Below, in pieces: positions 8,831 to 18,918 of a stretch of DNA of 64,000 nt. The stretch covers positions 186,001 to 250,000 of the forward strand of contig NZ_WUPT01000003.1 in the NCBI RefSeq assembly GCF_009830125.1, in the 5' to 3' direction. The notes under the pieces are model-generated. The model did not search any database, was not told the origin of the DNA, and saw only the letters and a program-made list of their open reading frames with translations. The stretch's first letter is position 1; every line of letters starts with the position of its first letter. This DNA comes from Kangsaoukella pontilimi (lineage in GTDB: Bacteria; Pseudomonadota; Alphaproteobacteria; Rhodobacterales; Rhodobacteraceae). A program made the position numbers and the translations under genes.

Positions 8831-10429
8831 ATGACAGATTATGTCAAACTGATCGCACTGGGCGCGATCGCGCTTTTCGCGGCCATCGCCGCGAACTTTG
8901 CGCGCGATCTGGCCTATCAGGTGCATGCCGTTTTGATCATGGCCATTTCGGGTGGCCTTTTCCTGTGGGTGCTGAGGGGCATCGACGAGCCGAAAAAAGC
9001 CATCGACCAGACCGAGTACATGGACGATGTCATCCGCGCAGGCGCCGTGGCCACCGCCCTTTGGGGCGTCGTCGGCTTTCTGGTGGGCGTGGTCATCGCG
9101 TTTCAGCTCGCCTTTCCGGCGCTGAACCTGGAATGGGCGCAGCCATATGCCAATTTCGGCCGGCTTCGTCCGCTGCATACAAGCGCGGTGATCTTTGCCT
9201 TCGGGGGCAACGCGCTGATCATGTCGTCCTTTTATATCGTGCAGCGCACCAGCGCGGCGCGGCTTTTCGGCGGCAACCTGGCGTGGTTCGTCTTCTGGGG
9301 CTACCAGCTGTTCATCGTGCTGGCGGCGACCGGGTACCTTCTTGGTGCGACGCAATCGAAGGAATACGCCGAGCCGGAATGGTATGTCGACCTCTGGCTG
9401 ACCATCGTCTGGGTGGCCTTCCTGCTGGTCTTCCTCGGCACGATCCTGAAGCGCAAGGAGCCCCACATCTATGTGGCGAACTGGTTCCTTCTCTCGTTCA
9501 TCGTCACCGTCGCCATGCTGCACGTGGTCAACAACCTGTCGATCCCGGTCTCGATCTGGGGCTCGAAGTCGGTGCAGGTCTTCGCCGGCGTGCAGGATGC
9601 CATGACGCAGTGGTGGTACGGCCACAACGCCGTGGGCTTCTTCCTGACGGCGGGCTTCCTCGGCATGATGTATTACTTCGTGCCGAAGCAGGCCGAGCGG
9701 CCCGTCTACAGCTACAAGCTGTCGATCATCCACTTCTGGGCGCTGATCTTCCTCTATATCTGGGCGGGTCCGCACCACCTGCATTACACCGCGCTGCCGG
9801 ATTGGGCCTCGACCCTTGGCATGGTGTTCTCGGTCATCCTGTGGATGCCCAGCTGGGGCGGCATGATCAACGGCCTGATGACGCTTTCGGGTGCATGGGA
9901 CAAGCTGAGAACAGACCCGATCATCCGCATGATGGTCGTCTCTATCGGCTTCTACGGCATGTCGACCTTCGAAGGCCCGATGATGTCGATCAAGGCGGTC
10001 AACAGCCTGAGCCATTATACCGACTGGACCATCGGGCACGTGCATTCCGGTGCGCTCGGCTGGAACGGGATGATCACCTTCGGCGCGCTTTACTTCCTGG
10101 TGCCGCGTCTCTGGCAGCGGGCGAGCCTCTACAGCCTGCCGGCGGTCAACTGGCACTTCTGGCTCGCGACCATCGGCATCGTTCTCTACGCGGCCTCGAT
10201 GTGGGTCACCGGGATCATGGAAGGCCTGATGTGGCGCGAAGTCGACGCCAACGGTTTCCTGGTCAACAGCTTTGCCGACACGGTGGACGCCAAGTTCGTC
10301 ATGTACGTGGTCCGCGCATTGGGCGGTGTCATGTACCTGACCGGTGCGATCATCATGTGCTGGAACCTGTGGATGACGGTCCGCTCCGCGCCTTCGCGCG
10401 AAGTCAGCGCCGCCGTTCCGGCCGAATAA
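8831..10429 (+). CDS. ccoN: cbb3-type cytochrome c oxidase subunit I
   Basis: Catalytic subunit of the high-affinity cbb3 oxidase in the inner membrane; reduces oxygen to water and pumps protons. 532 residues with about 12 or more membrane segments. Haem and CuB histidines are visible in [46 protein letters not shown] and [16 protein letters not shown]. First gene of ccoNOQP, six bases or more from ccoO, with an FNR-type site upstream. An unusual hydrophobic N-terminal stretch ([18 protein letters not shown]) gives one extra helix, as in other Rhodobacterales. Confidence 0.98.
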   Translation: MTDYVKLIALGAIALFAAIAANFARDLAYQVHAVLIMAISGGLFLWVLRGIDEPKKAIDQTEYMDDVIRAGAVATALWGVVGFLVGVVIAFQLAFPALNLEWAQPYANFGRLRPLHTSAVIFAFGGNALIMSSFYIVQRTSAARLFGGNLAWFVFWGYQLFIVLAATGYLLGATQSKEYAEPEWYVDLWLTIVWVAFLLVFLGTILKRKEPHIYVANWFLLSFIVTVAMLHVVNNLSIPVSIWGSKSVQVFAGVQDAMTQWWYGHNAVGFFLTAGFLGMMYYFVPKQAERPVYSYKLSIIHFWALIFLYIWAGPHHLHYTALPDWASTLGMVFSVILWMPSWGGMINGLMTLSGAWDKLRTDPIIRMMVVSIGFYGMSTFEGPMMSIKAVNSLSHYTDWTIGHVHSGALGWNGMITFGALYFLVPRLWQRASLYSLPAVNWHFWLATIGIVLYAASMWVTGIMEGLMWREVDANGFLVNSFADTVDAKFVMYVVRALGGVMYLTGAIIMCWNLWMTVRSAPSREVSAAVPAE

Positions 10430-10441
10430 GGAGGCTTGAAA

Positions 10442-11224
10442 ATGGCTACTCAGAACCAAACCGCAGACGCCTCCGAACCGAAGGCAGCCGTGAAAAAGGG
10501 CGGCATCCTCGACAAGCACAAGGTGCTTGAGAAGAATGCGACCCTTCTCCTGGCCTGCTCGTTCCTCGCCGTGACCGTGGGGGGCATCGTCGAGATCGCG
10601 CCGCTCTTCTACCTTGAGAACACGATCGAGGAAGTGGAAGGCGTGAGACCCTACAGCCCGCTCGAACTGACGGGACGCGAGGTCTACATCCGCGAGGGCT
10701 GCTACGTGTGCCACAGCCAGATGATCCGTCCCATGCGGGACGAGGTCGAACGGTACGGGCACTACAGCCTTGCCGCCGAGTCGATGTACGACCACCCGTT
10801 CCAGTGGGGGTCCAAGCGGACCGGGCCGGACCTTGCCCGTGTCGGGGGGCGCTATTCGGACGAATGGCACGTGGACCACTTCACCGACCCGCAGTCGGTT
10901 GTGCCGGAAAGCGTGATGCCGAAATACGCCTTCCTGAAGGACCGGCTGATAGACGGCGCGCATATCGACGAGCTGATGTCGGTCCATGCCTTCGTGGGCG
11001 TGCCCTACACCGAGGAGATGATCGAGACCGCGAAGGCCGACTTCAAGGTGCAGACCGATCCGTTTGGGGACATCGACGGGCTTCTCGAACGCTATCCGGG
11101 GGCGCAGGTGCGCAACTTCGATGGCGAGCCGGGCGTGTCCGAGATGGATGCGCTGATCGCCTATATGCAGATGCTCGGCACGCTGGTCGATTTCTCGACC
11201 TTCGAAGCCGACGCAAGCCGGTAA
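10442..11224 (+). CDS. ccoO: cbb3-type cytochrome c oxidase subunit II (mono-haem)
   Basis: Membrane-anchored mono-haem c subunit that passes electrons to CcoN. 260 residues from the ATG at 10442: one N-terminal membrane helix (about 33-57), then haem motif CYVCH at residues 87-91 within [18 protein letters not shown], and the distal Met region PESVMPKY. The start is 7 bases after AAGGAGG; an in-frame TTG six bases earlier is an artefact of open-frame calling. The N-terminus is longer than usual and lysine-rich. Confidence 0.97.
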   Translation: MATQNQTADASEPKAAVKKGGILDKHKVLEKNATLLLACSFLAVTVGGIVEIAPLFYLENTIEEVEGVRPYSPLELTGREVYIREGCYVCHSQMIRPMRDEVERYGHYSLAAESMYDHPFQWGSKRTGPDLARVGGRYSDEWHVDHFTDPQSVVPESVMPKYAFLKDRLIDGAHIDELMSVHAFVGVPYTEEMIETAKADFKVQTDPFGDIDGLLERYPGAQVRNFDGEPGVSEMDALIAYMQMLGTLVDFSTFEADASR

Positions 11225-11238
11225 GGGGAGGAGGACCG

Positions 11239-11427
11239 ATGGACACCTATTCCCTTCTGCGCGAGATCGCCGACAGCTGGGTTCTGCTGGCGCTCTTCGC
11301 CTTCTTCATCGGGGCATGTCTCTGGGCTTTCCGGCCCGGAAGCCGCGCGGTTCACCGCGACACCGCCTCGATCCCCTTCCGACATGACGACCGCCCGGCA
11401 GCCGCCGGCGAGGAGGCCGAGAGATGA
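11239..11427 (+). CDS. ccoQ: cbb3-type oxidase assembly subunit CcoQ
   Basis: A 62-residue single-helix protein (MDTYSLLREIADSWVLLALF then AFFIGACLWAF) with a charged C-terminus, placed between ccoO and ccoP where CcoQ is expected. CcoQ stabilises the oxidase and in Rhodobacter sphaeroides relays a redox signal. The GGGGAGGAGG site precedes the ATG, and the stop overlaps the ccoP ATG by 4 bases (ATGA). It is below the size of many gene calls, so easy to miss. Confidence 0.93.
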   Translation: MDTYSLLREIADSWVLLALFAFFIGACLWAFRPGSRAVHRDTASIPFRHDDRPAAAGEEAER

Positions 11428-12320
11428 GCCAGAACGACGACGACCAAAAGACGAACGAACTGGGCTATGGCACGACGGGCCATAGCTGGGACGGGATCGA
11501 AGAGTGGAACAACCCCATGCCCAAGTGGTGGGTGTGGACCTTCTGGGCGACGGTGGTCTGGGGCATTCTCTATACCATCGCCTACCCGGCATGGCCCTTG
11601 ATCGAGCGCGCCACACCGGGCATCCTCGGTCAGTCGACCCGCGCCGACGTGGCCGCCGATATCGCGGCGGTGAACGAGCGGAACGCCAGCCTGAACGAGG
11701 CGCTGGCCGGGATCGATCTGACCACGCTGGCCGACGATGCCGACCTCCATGGTTATGCCGTGAACAAGGGCCGGTCCGTCTTCCTGAACAACTGCTCACA
11801 GTGCCACGGCGCGGGTGCAGCGGGTGTGCAGGCGGCGGGATACCCGAACCTGCTGGATGACGCCTGGCTCTGGGGCGGGCAGATCGACGAGATCGCCTAT
11901 ACCGTGTCGCATGGCATCCGGAACGAGCAGTCGCTCGATGCGCGGTGGTCGGAGATGCCGGCCTTTGGCGAAATCCTCGGGGAAGAGGAAATCGCCGGCG
12001 TCGTGCAGTATGTCCGCCAGATCTCGGGTCAGGAGCATGAGGCGGCGCTGGCCGCGGCGGGCGCCGAGACGTTCCTCAACGAGTGCGCGTCCTGTCACGG
12101 CGAGCAGGGGATGGGCGACCAGTCGCTCGGCGCGCCGAACCTGACGGACGCGATCTGGCTTTATGGCGGGTCGGTCGAGACGCTGACCGAAACGGTGGTC
12201 AACGCCCGTTTCGGCGTCATGCCTGCCTGGAACGAAGAGTTCCGGGGCGCCAACGGCCTGACGGATGCCGAGATCAACGCGGTCGCGGCCTATGTCCACC
12301 AGTTGGGCGGCGGCCAATAG
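11424..12320 (+). CDS. ccoP: cbb3-type cytochrome c oxidase subunit III (di-haem)
   Basis: Di-haem c electron entry subunit of the cbb3 oxidase. 298 residues: one membrane helix (about 33-57, PKWWVWTFWATVVWGILYTI), then two periplasmic cytochrome c domains with haem sites CSQCH (124-128) and CASCH (221-225); methionine ligands lie in SEMPAFG and GVMPAWN. Last gene of the operon; a GC-rich hairpin follows within 8 bases. Confidence 0.97.
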   Translation: MSQNDDDQKTNELGYGTTGHSWDGIEEWNNPMPKWWVWTFWATVVWGILYTIAYPAWPLIERATPGILGQSTRADVAADIAAVNERNASLNEALAGIDLTTLADDADLHGYAVNKGRSVFLNNCSQCHGAGAAGVQAAGYPNLLDDAWLWGGQIDEIAYTVSHGIRNEQSLDARWSEMPAFGEILGEEEIAGVVQYVRQISGQEHEAALAAAGAETFLNECASCHGEQGMGDQSLGAPNLTDAIWLYGGSVETLTETVVNARFGVMPAWNEEFRGANGLTDAEINAVAAYVHQLGGGQ

Positions 12321-12327
12321 AACAGCG

Positions 12328-12351
12328 GGCCGCCCGCCAGATCGGGCGGCC
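12328..12351 (+). terminator. hairpin after ccoP
   Basis: GGCCGCCCG and CGGGCGGCC form a perfect 9-bp stem with a 6-base loop, 7 bases past the ccoP stop. No T run follows, so termination strength is uncertain; it may also protect the mRNA 3' end. Confidence 0.6.
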
Positions 12352-12413
12352 TGAAGATAGACTGGCTCCCGGTTCCTGTTCGCGCGTTTTCTCGGGGTGC
12401 TGGTCTTGCAAGG

Positions 12414-12437
12414 CGGCGGTGTCGAAAGGCACCGCCG
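12414..12437. terminator. hairpin between convergent ccoP and the LysR gene
   Basis: CGGCGGTG and CACCGCCG pair over 8 bp around an 8-base loop, 17 bases past the leftward LysR stop. No T run on either strand, so it is only a candidate end signal. Confidence 0.4.
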
Positions 12438-12453
12438 TCCCATTTTCGGGGGA

Positions 12454-13374
12454 TCAGGACAGAAGCTGCACCTCGGGCACGTCGCGCCCGAGGATGTCGC
12501 GGACATGGTCCGCCAGCGTCTCGAAGGTGCTTTCCCGCGCCGCCCCCTGCCGCCAGATCATGCCGATGGCGCGGGATGGCGCATCCGCCGCGAAAGGGAT
12601 GGCGCGCACCAGCGTCTCGCGCGCGACCTCGGAGCGGACATAGAGCGCGGGCATCAGCGAGATGCCGATCTCCATCGCCACCATCTGCCGGAGCGTGTCG
12701 AGGCTGGTCCCTTCGTAGTCGTGGCTGAGACGCGCGCCGTAGCGGGCCGACACGTCGCGCACCTGTTCGTAAAGCCGGTGACCGGCCTCCAGCGTCAGAA
12801 GCGTTTCGCCGGACAATTCGTCGCCCTGGACCGCGTCCCGGTGGCTGAGCGGGTGGTCGCGGGGCGCGACGACCAGAAGCGGTTCGTCGAACAGCGGCGC
12901 GATCCTGAGGTTCCGCCGCTCGACCGGGAGCGGGAAAAACAGGAAATCGAGCGTGCCCTCTTCCAATTGGTCGAGAAGCGGGGCGGGCAGACCCTCGCGG
13001 ATGTAGAGCCTGAGGTCGGGCTCGCGTTCGTGGATATCCGGCACGATCAGCGGCATCAGGTAGGAGCCGAGCGACTGCACCACGCCAAGGCGAAGCGTGC
13101 CACCCATCGGATGCGCGTCATGACGTGCGATGGCGCGGATATCCTCGACATCGCCAAGGATGCGGCGGGCGCGGCGGACGATCTCGCGCCCCGTCGGCGT
13201 CAGGACGATAGCGCCCGAGCCGCGCTCGATGAGGGTCGCGCCGAGGCGCAGCTCAAGCTCCTTGATCTGGGCGGACAGGGTGGGCTGCGTCACGTTCGAC
13301 ACCTCGGCCGCGCGGCGGAAATGCCGCTGGTCCGCGACGGCGACGAGGTATTTGAGCTGTTTGAGCGTCGGCAT
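12454..13374 (-). CDS. OxyR-like LysR-family regulator without cysteines
   Basis: A 306-residue LysR-type regulator. The helix-turn-helix region (LKYLVAVADQRHFRRAAEVS, VTQPTLSAQIKELE) and effector domain follow the layout of OxyR, including the segment GTSLDTLRQMVAMEIGISLM that matches OxyR's TSLETLRNMVAAGSGITLL. However, the protein contains no cysteine at all, so the disulfide switch of OxyR (Cys199/Cys208 in E. coli) is absent: the place of GHCLRDQAMGFC reads GHRLYEQVRDVS. It cannot sense peroxide in the known way. Divergent from the Mrp antiporter operon with an OxyR-type ATAG-N7-CTAT site just before its own start. Its target and signal are unknown. Confidence 0.85.
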   Translation of the reverse strand: MPTLKQLKYLVAVADQRHFRRAAEVSNVTQPTLSAQIKELELRLGATLIERGSGAIVLTPTGREIVRRARRILGDVEDIRAIARHDAHPMGGTLRLGVVQSLGSYLMPLIVPDIHEREPDLRLYIREGLPAPLLDQLEEGTLDFLFFPLPVERRNLRIAPLFDEPLLVVAPRDHPLSHRDAVQGDELSGETLLTLEAGHRLYEQVRDVSARYGARLSHDYEGTSLDTLRQMVAMEIGISLMPALYVRSEVARETLVRAIPFAADAPSRAIGMIWRQGAARESTFETLADHVRDILGRDVPEVQLLS

Positions 13375-13384
13375 GGGGAGATTG

Positions 13385-13399
13385 ATAGTTTTTATCTAT
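13385..13399. promoter_or_regulatory. OxyR/LysR-type operator ATAG-N7-CTAT
   Basis: The 15-base site fits the OxyR half-site consensus ATAG-NTNNNAN-CTAT at every fixed position. It starts 11 bases before the LysR-type gene's ATG and is followed by another palindrome, ATCGA-ACTG-TCGAT (13398-13411). Likely an autoregulatory site, possibly also acting on the divergent mnh operon. Confidence 0.6.
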
Positions 13400-13590
13400 C
13401 GAACTGTCGATAAGTTTCGATTTTACCAATCGCATTCGCGACCCCATATCCCACCCATCATGACCGACCTATTTGTTTCAGCGCCGCTTCACAGCCGCCG
13501 CGTCCCTTGGCGCGAGGGGCTGCCGGTCTACGTCCGGCACGAAGGACAGCGGCCATCGGGCAGATCGGTGCAGGGAACGGCACGGCAGAC

Positions 13591-15879
13591 ATGAGCGCGG
13601 CGAAGAACGACATGCCCCCCGCCGGCGCGGGGCAGGCGATGGCCGGCTGGCTGTCGGTCGCGATCGCCGCGTCGCTTTTCGCGTGGTTCTGGCAGGCGCT
13701 GGGTCCGGTCGCTGCGGGCGAGGTCATCCGCTACAGCTTCGACTGGGTGCCCTCGGCGGGGATCGCGGTCAGCTTCCTGATCGACGGACTTTCGCTGACC
13801 TTCGCGCTGCTGATCTCGGGCATCGGCGCACTGGTCATGCTCTATTCGACCAAATACCTGGCCGGACACGAGCATTTCGCGCGCTTCTTCCTGTATCTGA
13901 CGCTTTTCATGGGCGCGATGCTGGGGCTTGTCCTGGCCGACAACCTGCTGACGCTTTTCGTCTTCTGGGAGCTGACCTCGATAACCTCGTACCTGCTGAT
14001 CGGCTTCACCCATTCGAGCGCGGAGAGCCGCCGCTCGGCATTGCAGGCGCTGCTGGTCACCGGTGCGGGCGGGCTGGCGCTCTTGGCGGGCATGATCCTG
14101 TTGGGCGTGGCGGCAGGCACCTATGAGCTGTCCGAGATCCGGGCGGGCGACGTGGCGATCACGGAGCACGCCCTTTACCTGCCCATTCTGATCCTGTTCC
14201 TTCTGGGCGCCTTCACCAAGTCGGCGCAGATCCCGTTCCATTTCTGGCTGCCCAACGCCATGGCCGCGCCGACGCCGGTGTCGGCCTATCTGCACTCGGC
14301 CACCATGGTGAAGGGCGGTGTTTACCTTCTGGCGCGGATGCACCCGACGCTGGGAGGCACCGATGTCTGGTTCTGGACGCTGGCCATCGCGGGCGCGGCC
14401 ACGGCTGTCTTCGCCTCGCTGATGGCGGTCAAGCAGACGGACCTGAAGCAGATCCTCGCCTACACCACGCTGATGGCGCTTGGCACGCTGACGATGTTCC
14501 TGTCCTCGGACGAGGGCTATGCGATCACGGCGGCGATGCTGTTCCTGATCGTACACTCGCTCTACAAGGCCGCGCTGTTCCTCGTCGCAGGGATCGTCGA
14601 CCACGAGACCGGCACCCGCGAAGTGGACCGGCTGGGCGGGTTGAGACGGTTCATGCCGATCACCGCCGCTGCCGCAGCGCTGGCGGCGCTGTCCATGGCC
14701 GGTCTGCCGCCGCTTCTGGGCTATATCGGCAAAGAGGTGATCTATGCCGCCTCGATCAAGATGGACGCGGCGTGGTTTGTGACCGCCGCCGCCATGGCCG
14801 CCAATGCGCTGATGATCGCGGCGGCGGGGATCGTGGCGTTCCGCCCGTTCTGGCGGGGTGAGCACGCGACGCCGATGACACCTCATGAAGGTCCGTGGCG
14901 GATGCTGGCCGGTCCGGTTCTGCTGGCGGCGCTCGGTCTCTTGTTCGGGCTGGTGCCGGGGCTGATCGCGGGTCCGCTGGTGGATCAGGGTGTTAAGGCC
15001 ATCTCGGACGGCGCGGCGAAACCGGCCGAGCTGAAGCTCTGGGCGGGCGTCAACCTGCCCCTGTTCCTATCGGTCGCGACCATCGCGCTCGGTGTGGCCC
15101 TTTATGCCGGTCACGAGCGGGTGCGGTCCGCGCTCCGGTCCATGGGCGAGGCCGCGCCGTCCTTCGACCGGGGCTGGGACCGGGTACTCGACGGTCTGAA
15201 AGGGCTGGCCGCTTGGCAGACGCGTATCCTGCAATCGGGCGTGATGCGGGTCTATGTCTATACCGTGTTCGTCACGCTTCTGGTTGCGGTCGGCGGGACG
15301 CTGATTTGGACCGGCGCGTTCAGCGGGTTGCCCGACGTACCATTCGCAGAGCTTCAGGCCAAGCACTGGGGCGTCGTCTTCCTGATCGTGGTGGGCACGG
15401 CGGTGACGACGATCACCAACAGCCGGGTCGCCGCCATCACGGGTCTTGGCGCGGTGGGCGTGGGCGTCGCCATCATCTTCATCGTCTTCGGTGCGCCCGA
15501 CGTCGCGATCACGCAGCTTCTGGTGGAGACGCTGGTGGTGGTCCTGTTCGCGGTCGCCGCGCTGCGTCTGCCGCATATGAAGCGCGAGGACGGCTTCCCG
15601 AACCGCAAGCTGGACGCGCTTCTGGCCACGGCTATAGGCGCGGTGGTCACGGCCATCATGGTCACGATCACGAGCGGGCCGATCAACCGCCGCCTGACCG
15701 AGTATTTCGAGAGCGCGGCGTGGACAGAGGCCTATGGCCGGAACATCGTCAACGTGATCCTCGTCGACTTCCGCGCGCTGGATACCTTCGGCGAGATCGC
15801 GGTGGTCGCGGTGGCCGGCATTGCCGCATGGTCACTGCTCAAGGGGCCGAAATCCGATGAGACGGAGGAGACGCGATGA
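13591..15879 (+). CDS. mnhA: Mrp cation/proton antiporter subunit A
   Basis: Largest subunit of the Mrp multisubunit Na+(K+)/H+ antiporter, related to complex I NuoL. From the ATG at 13591 it has 762 residues and about 20 membrane helices. The antiporter core contains [17 protein letters not shown] (key Glu) and [17 protein letters not shown] (key Lys and His). The C-terminal part carries MbhD/MbhE-like domains ([31 protein letters not shown]). A TTG at 13507 would add 28 residues but lacks a leader-like composition. The stop overlaps mnhB by 4 bases. Roles: sodium and alkaline pH tolerance. Confidence 0.95.
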   Translation: MSAAKNDMPPAGAGQAMAGWLSVAIAASLFAWFWQALGPVAAGEVIRYSFDWVPSAGIAVSFLIDGLSLTFALLISGIGALVMLYSTKYLAGHEHFARFFLYLTLFMGAMLGLVLADNLLTLFVFWELTSITSYLLIGFTHSSAESRRSALQALLVTGAGGLALLAGMILLGVAAGTYELSEIRAGDVAITEHALYLPILILFLLGAFTKSAQIPFHFWLPNAMAAPTPVSAYLHSATMVKGGVYLLARMHPTLGGTDVWFWTLAIAGAATAVFASLMAVKQTDLKQILAYTTLMALGTLTMFLSSDEGYAITAAMLFLIVHSLYKAALFLVAGIVDHETGTREVDRLGGLRRFMPITAAAAALAALSMAGLPPLLGYIGKEVIYAASIKMDAAWFVTAAAMAANALMIAAAGIVAFRPFWRGEHATPMTPHEGPWRMLAGPVLLAALGLLFGLVPGLIAGPLVDQGVKAISDGAAKPAELKLWAGVNLPLFLSVATIALGVALYAGHERVRSALRSMGEAAPSFDRGWDRVLDGLKGLAAWQTRILQSGVMRVYVYTVFVTLLVAVGGTLIWTGAFSGLPDVPFAELQAKHWGVVFLIVVGTAVTTITNSRVAAITGLGAVGVGVAIIFIVFGAPDVAITQLLVETLVVVLFAVAALRLPHMKREDGFPNRKLDALLATAIGAVVTAIMVTITSGPINRRLTEYFESAAWTEAYGRNIVNVILVDFRALDTFGEIAVVAVAGIAAWSLLKGPKSDETEETR

Positions 15880-16295
15880 ATTCGGTTATCCTCCGCGCCG
15901 CGGCCCGTCTGCTGGTCGGTCTGCTGCTGGTCTTCTCGGTCTTCATGCTGCTTCGCGGCCATAACGAGCCGGGCGGCGGGTTCATCGGCGGGCTTCTGGG
16001 CGCGGTGGGTTTCATCGTCTACGCCATCGCCTGCAGCACGGACGAGGCGCGCGAGGCGTTGCGCGTCCCACCGGAAAAGATCGCCCTCTTCGGGCTTGGC
16101 GTGGCGCTGTTGTCGGGGCTTGCCTCGATGCTCTTCTCGGACGACCCGTTCACCGGCCAATGGCTGTTCCTCGGTGCGACCGAAGACGACAAGGGGCTGC
16201 CGCTGTCCACGGTGCTGGTCTTTGACATCGGTGTGTACCTTGTCGTGATGGGTGCGATCCTGACGCTGGTCTTTGCGCTGGAAGAGGAGATCTGA
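15876..16295 (+). CDS. mnhB: Mrp antiporter subunit B
   Basis: A 139-residue membrane protein with about four helices, beginning [20 protein letters not shown] and carrying the MnhB-typical [20 protein letters not shown] segment. It is a structural subunit of the Mrp antiporter. Many proteobacteria fuse this part to MrpA; here it is a separate gene, coupled to mnhA by ATGA and one base from mnhC. Confidence 0.94.
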   Translation: MNSVILRAAARLLVGLLLVFSVFMLLRGHNEPGGGFIGGLLGAVGFIVYAIACSTDEAREALRVPPEKIALFGLGVALLSGLASMLFSDDPFTGQWLFLGATEDDKGLPLSTVLVFDIGVYLVVMGAILTLVFALEEEI

Positions 16296-16296
16296 G

Positions 16297-16653
16297 ATGG
16301 AGGTCGTCCTCTCCTGCCTCGTGGGCGTGCTGTCGGCGGCGGCGATCTATCTGATGCTGTCGCGCGATCTGCTCCGGTTCCTGTTCGGGCTGATCCTGAT
16401 CTCGAACGCGGCGAACCTTGCCATCTTCACGTCGGGCCGCCTGATCACGGGGAACCCGCCGCTGATCCTCGAAGGGCAGGATTTCCCGGTGGACGAGGCC
16501 GCCAACGCGCTGCCGCAGGCGCTGGTCCTGACGGCCATCGTCATCGGCTTCGGCCTGTTCGCTTTCGCGCTGACGCTGACGCTGAAGGCCTATCGCCGGC
16601 TGGGCACGCTCGACACGTCCGAGATGCGGGTTGCGGAGCCGAGAGAAGAATGA
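16297..16653 (+). CDS. mnhC: Mrp antiporter subunit C
   Basis: A 118-residue, three-helix NuoK-like subunit. The NuoK signature region reads FLFGLILISNAANLAIFTSG, and PQALVLTAIVIGFGLFAFAL carries the second conserved helix. The ATG at 16297 comes directly after the mnhB stop; the upstream in-frame extension overlaps mnhB coding sequence and was not used. Overlaps mnhD by 4 bases. Confidence 0.94.
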   Translation: MEVVLSCLVGVLSAAAIYLMLSRDLLRFLFGLILISNAANLAIFTSGRLITGNPPLILEGQDFPVDEAANALPQALVLTAIVIGFGLFAFALTLTLKAYRRLGTLDTSEMRVAEPREE

Positions 16654-18149
16654 GCTGGGTCCTGTCCCTTCCCCTGCTGATCCCCTTCGGCGCGGCGGTT
16701 CTGGCGTTCCTGCTTAAGGACCGGCCCTCGGGCGCGTGGGTGAGCGTGCTCGGTTCGGGCGCGATGCTGATCGCGTCCATCGTGCTGATGGTCAACGTAC
16801 TGGCCGAAGGCGTGATCGCCGGTCAGATGGGCGGCTGGCCCGCGCCGTTCGGGATCACGCTGGTCTCGGACCTGTTGTCGGCCGTCATGGTGGTGATCAC
16901 AGCGATCACGGCGCTGGCGGTGTCTATCTATGCGCTGGCCGATGTGCGGCCCCGGATCGCGGGGCTGGGTTATCACGCGCTGTTTCAGGTGCTGATCGCG
17001 GGCGTGGCGGGCGCCTTCCTGACCGGCGACCTCTTCAACCTTTATGTCTGGTTCGAGGTGATGCTGATCGCGTCCTTCGGCCTTCTGGTCATGGGCGGCA
17101 GCCGCGAGCAGATCGACGGCGGCGTGAAATACGTGGCGCTGAACCTGATCTCGACGATCCTGTTCCTGACCGGCATCGGCATCCTTTACGGGATGACCGG
17201 AACGCTCAACATGGCGGACCTTGCCGTGACCGTGCCCGAGGTCGAGAACCAGGCGATGGTCACCGTCGTCGCCATGATGTTCATGGTGGCCTTCGGCGTG
17301 AAGGCGGCGGTCTTCCCGCTGTTCTTCTGGCTGCCCGCAGCCTATCACACGCCCGCATTTTCCACCTCTGCCGTGTTCGCGGGCCTTCTGACCAAGGTCG
17401 GGGTATATGCGCTGATCCGGATGTTCACGCTGGTCTTCGTGGGGGACATCAGCTTCACCCATGAGGTACTGCTCTGGGTCGCCTGTTTCACGATGGTGAC
17501 GGGCGTTCTGGGCGCGGCGGCGCAGAACGATTTCCGGAAGATCCTGTCGTTCCACATCGTCAGTCAGATCGGCTACATGATTCTGGGCCTTGCCCTGATG
17601 ACGCCCCTCGCAATCCTTGGGGCGGTCTTCTACCTGGTCCACCACATCATCGTGAAGGCGAACCTGTTCCTGGTCGCGGGCGTGGCCAGCCGGATCGCGG
17701 GCGACACGGCGCTGAAAAAGATCGGCGGGCTTTACGCGTTTGCGCCACTTCTGGCGGTGCTGTTCCTGATCCCGGCATTCTCGCTGGCGGGCTTTCCGCC
17801 GCTCTCGGGCTTCTGGGCCAAGTTCCTGCTGGTCCGCGCGGCGCTGGAGGACGGCCACGGCTTCGTCGCCTTCGTGGCGCTGGCAGTAGGGGCGCTGACG
17901 ATCTTCTCGATGACCAAGATCTGGGCCGAGGCTTTCTGGACGCCGCATCCCGAGGGCAAGGAACCGCGCTTGTCGCAGCTTGACGCCGCGACGCGCTGGT
18001 CGCTTCTTCTGCCAATAGCGGGGCTGGCGGTGCTGACCTGTATCGTGGGGCTTTTCCCCGAACCCTTCGTCCAGTTCGCGGAGCGTGCGGCGGGGCAACT
18101 TCTTGAGCCGACCGAGTATATCGAGACGGTTCTGGGGGCGCGGCCATGA
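16650..18149 (+). CDS. mnhD: Mrp antiporter subunit D
   Basis: A 499-residue NuoM/NuoN-like antiporter subunit with about 14 helices. The glutamate helix (LYVWFEVMLIASFGLLVMG) and the lysine helix (FGVKAAVFPLFFWLPAAY, then FAGLLTKVGVYALIRMF) are both intact, so it should be a working proton-translocating unit next to MnhA. Overlaps both neighbours by 4 bases. Confidence 0.95.
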   Translation: MSWVLSLPLLIPFGAAVLAFLLKDRPSGAWVSVLGSGAMLIASIVLMVNVLAEGVIAGQMGGWPAPFGITLVSDLLSAVMVVITAITALAVSIYALADVRPRIAGLGYHALFQVLIAGVAGAFLTGDLFNLYVWFEVMLIASFGLLVMGGSREQIDGGVKYVALNLISTILFLTGIGILYGMTGTLNMADLAVTVPEVENQAMVTVVAMMFMVAFGVKAAVFPLFFWLPAAYHTPAFSTSAVFAGLLTKVGVYALIRMFTLVFVGDISFTHEVLLWVACFTMVTGVLGAAAQNDFRKILSFHIVSQIGYMILGLALMTPLAILGAVFYLVHHIIVKANLFLVAGVASRIAGDTALKKIGGLYAFAPLLAVLFLIPAFSLAGFPPLSGFWAKFLLVRAALEDGHGFVAFVALAVGALTIFSMTKIWAEAFWTPHPEGKEPRLSQLDAATRWSLLLPIAGLAVLTCIVGLFPEPFVQFAERAAGQLLEPTEYIETVLGARP

Positions 18150-18625
18150 ACCTGTTCGCGATCAATATCCTTCTGGCGGTCGTCTGGGCCTCGCTCATGG
18201 CGGATTATTCGCTATCGTCGCTGGGGGCGGGCTTCGCGCTGGGATACGCGGCGCTCTGGGTGGCGCAGCCCTTGTTCGGGGGACCGTCTCTGTACCATCG
18301 GCGGGTATTCCGGATCGTTCGGCTGGTGCTCTTCTTCCTCTATGAGCTGGTGATCTCGTCGCTGCGCGTGGCGTGGGACGTCATCACGCCGTCGCACAAG
18401 TCGCGCCCGGCGATCATCGAGATGCCGCTCGACGTCAAAAGCGACATTGAGATCCTCCTCGTCACCAACCTGATCTCGCTTACCCCCGGTACGCTCAGCC
18501 TTGACGTCAGCCCTGACCGCAGCACCCTTATCGTCCACGCCATGTTCGCCGACGACCCCGAGGCGCTGATCCGCGAGTTGAAGGACGGGATGGAGCGCAA
18601 GGTGAAGGAGTGTTTCGAGCTATGA
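18146..18625 (+). CDS. mnhE: Mrp antiporter subunit E
   Basis: A 159-residue membrane subunit. Two or three N-terminal helices are followed by a soluble segment with the family motif VTNLISLTPGTLSLDVS (usually TPGT-x-x-D) and the end LKDGMERKVKECFEL. Required for assembly of the Mrp complex in characterised systems. ATGA overlaps on both sides show tight coupling. Confidence 0.94.
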   Translation: MNLFAINILLAVVWASLMADYSLSSLGAGFALGYAALWVAQPLFGGPSLYHRRVFRIVRLVLFFLYELVISSLRVAWDVITPSHKSRPAIIEMPLDVKSDIEILLVTNLISLTPGTLSLDVSPDRSTLIVHAMFADDPEALIRELKDGMERKVKECFEL

Positions 18626-18918
18626 CACCTGAGCAGTTCCTCGACCTTGCTATCGATGTCTCGTTCGCGCTGGTCATGGCGTCGGTCGCGCTTGGTTTCT
18701 ACCGGATCGTGCGGGGCCCGAGTTTCGGGGACCGGGTGGTGTCGCTTGACATGCTGACCGTGTCGATCATGGGCTTTTGTGGGCTCTTCGCGATCTTCTC
18801 GGACGATACGGCATTCCTGGATGTGGCGGTGGTGCTGGCGCTCGTGGGCTTTTTGACCACGCTCGCGCTGGCGCGCTTCGCCGAGCGGCGACGCGCACGG
18901 CCGGAGGAAAGCGAATGA
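18622..18918 (+). CDS. mnhF: Mrp antiporter subunit F
   Basis: A 98-residue, three-helix subunit with the MnhF hallmark RIVRGPSFGDRVVSLDMLTV and an aspartate-bearing helix (DTAFLDVAVVLALVGFLTTL). The ATG at 18622 overlaps the mnhE stop by 4 bases; an earlier in-frame GTG at 18610 lies inside mnhE and is less likely. Confidence 0.93.
   Translation: MTPEQFLDLAIDVSFALVMASVALGFYRIVRGPSFGDRVVSLDMLTVSIMGFCGLFAIFSDDTAFLDVAVVLALVGFLTTLALARFAERRRARPEESE

Noticed and set aside
8711-10987. Leftward open frame of 758 codons opposite ccoN/ccoO
   Set aside because: His/Arg/Asp-rich shadow of the oxidase genes, with no ribosome binding site or domain.
13507-13590. TTG 13507 as the start of mnhA
   Set aside because: The extra 28 residues are Arg/Gly-rich and not family-like; ATG 13591 is a better start.
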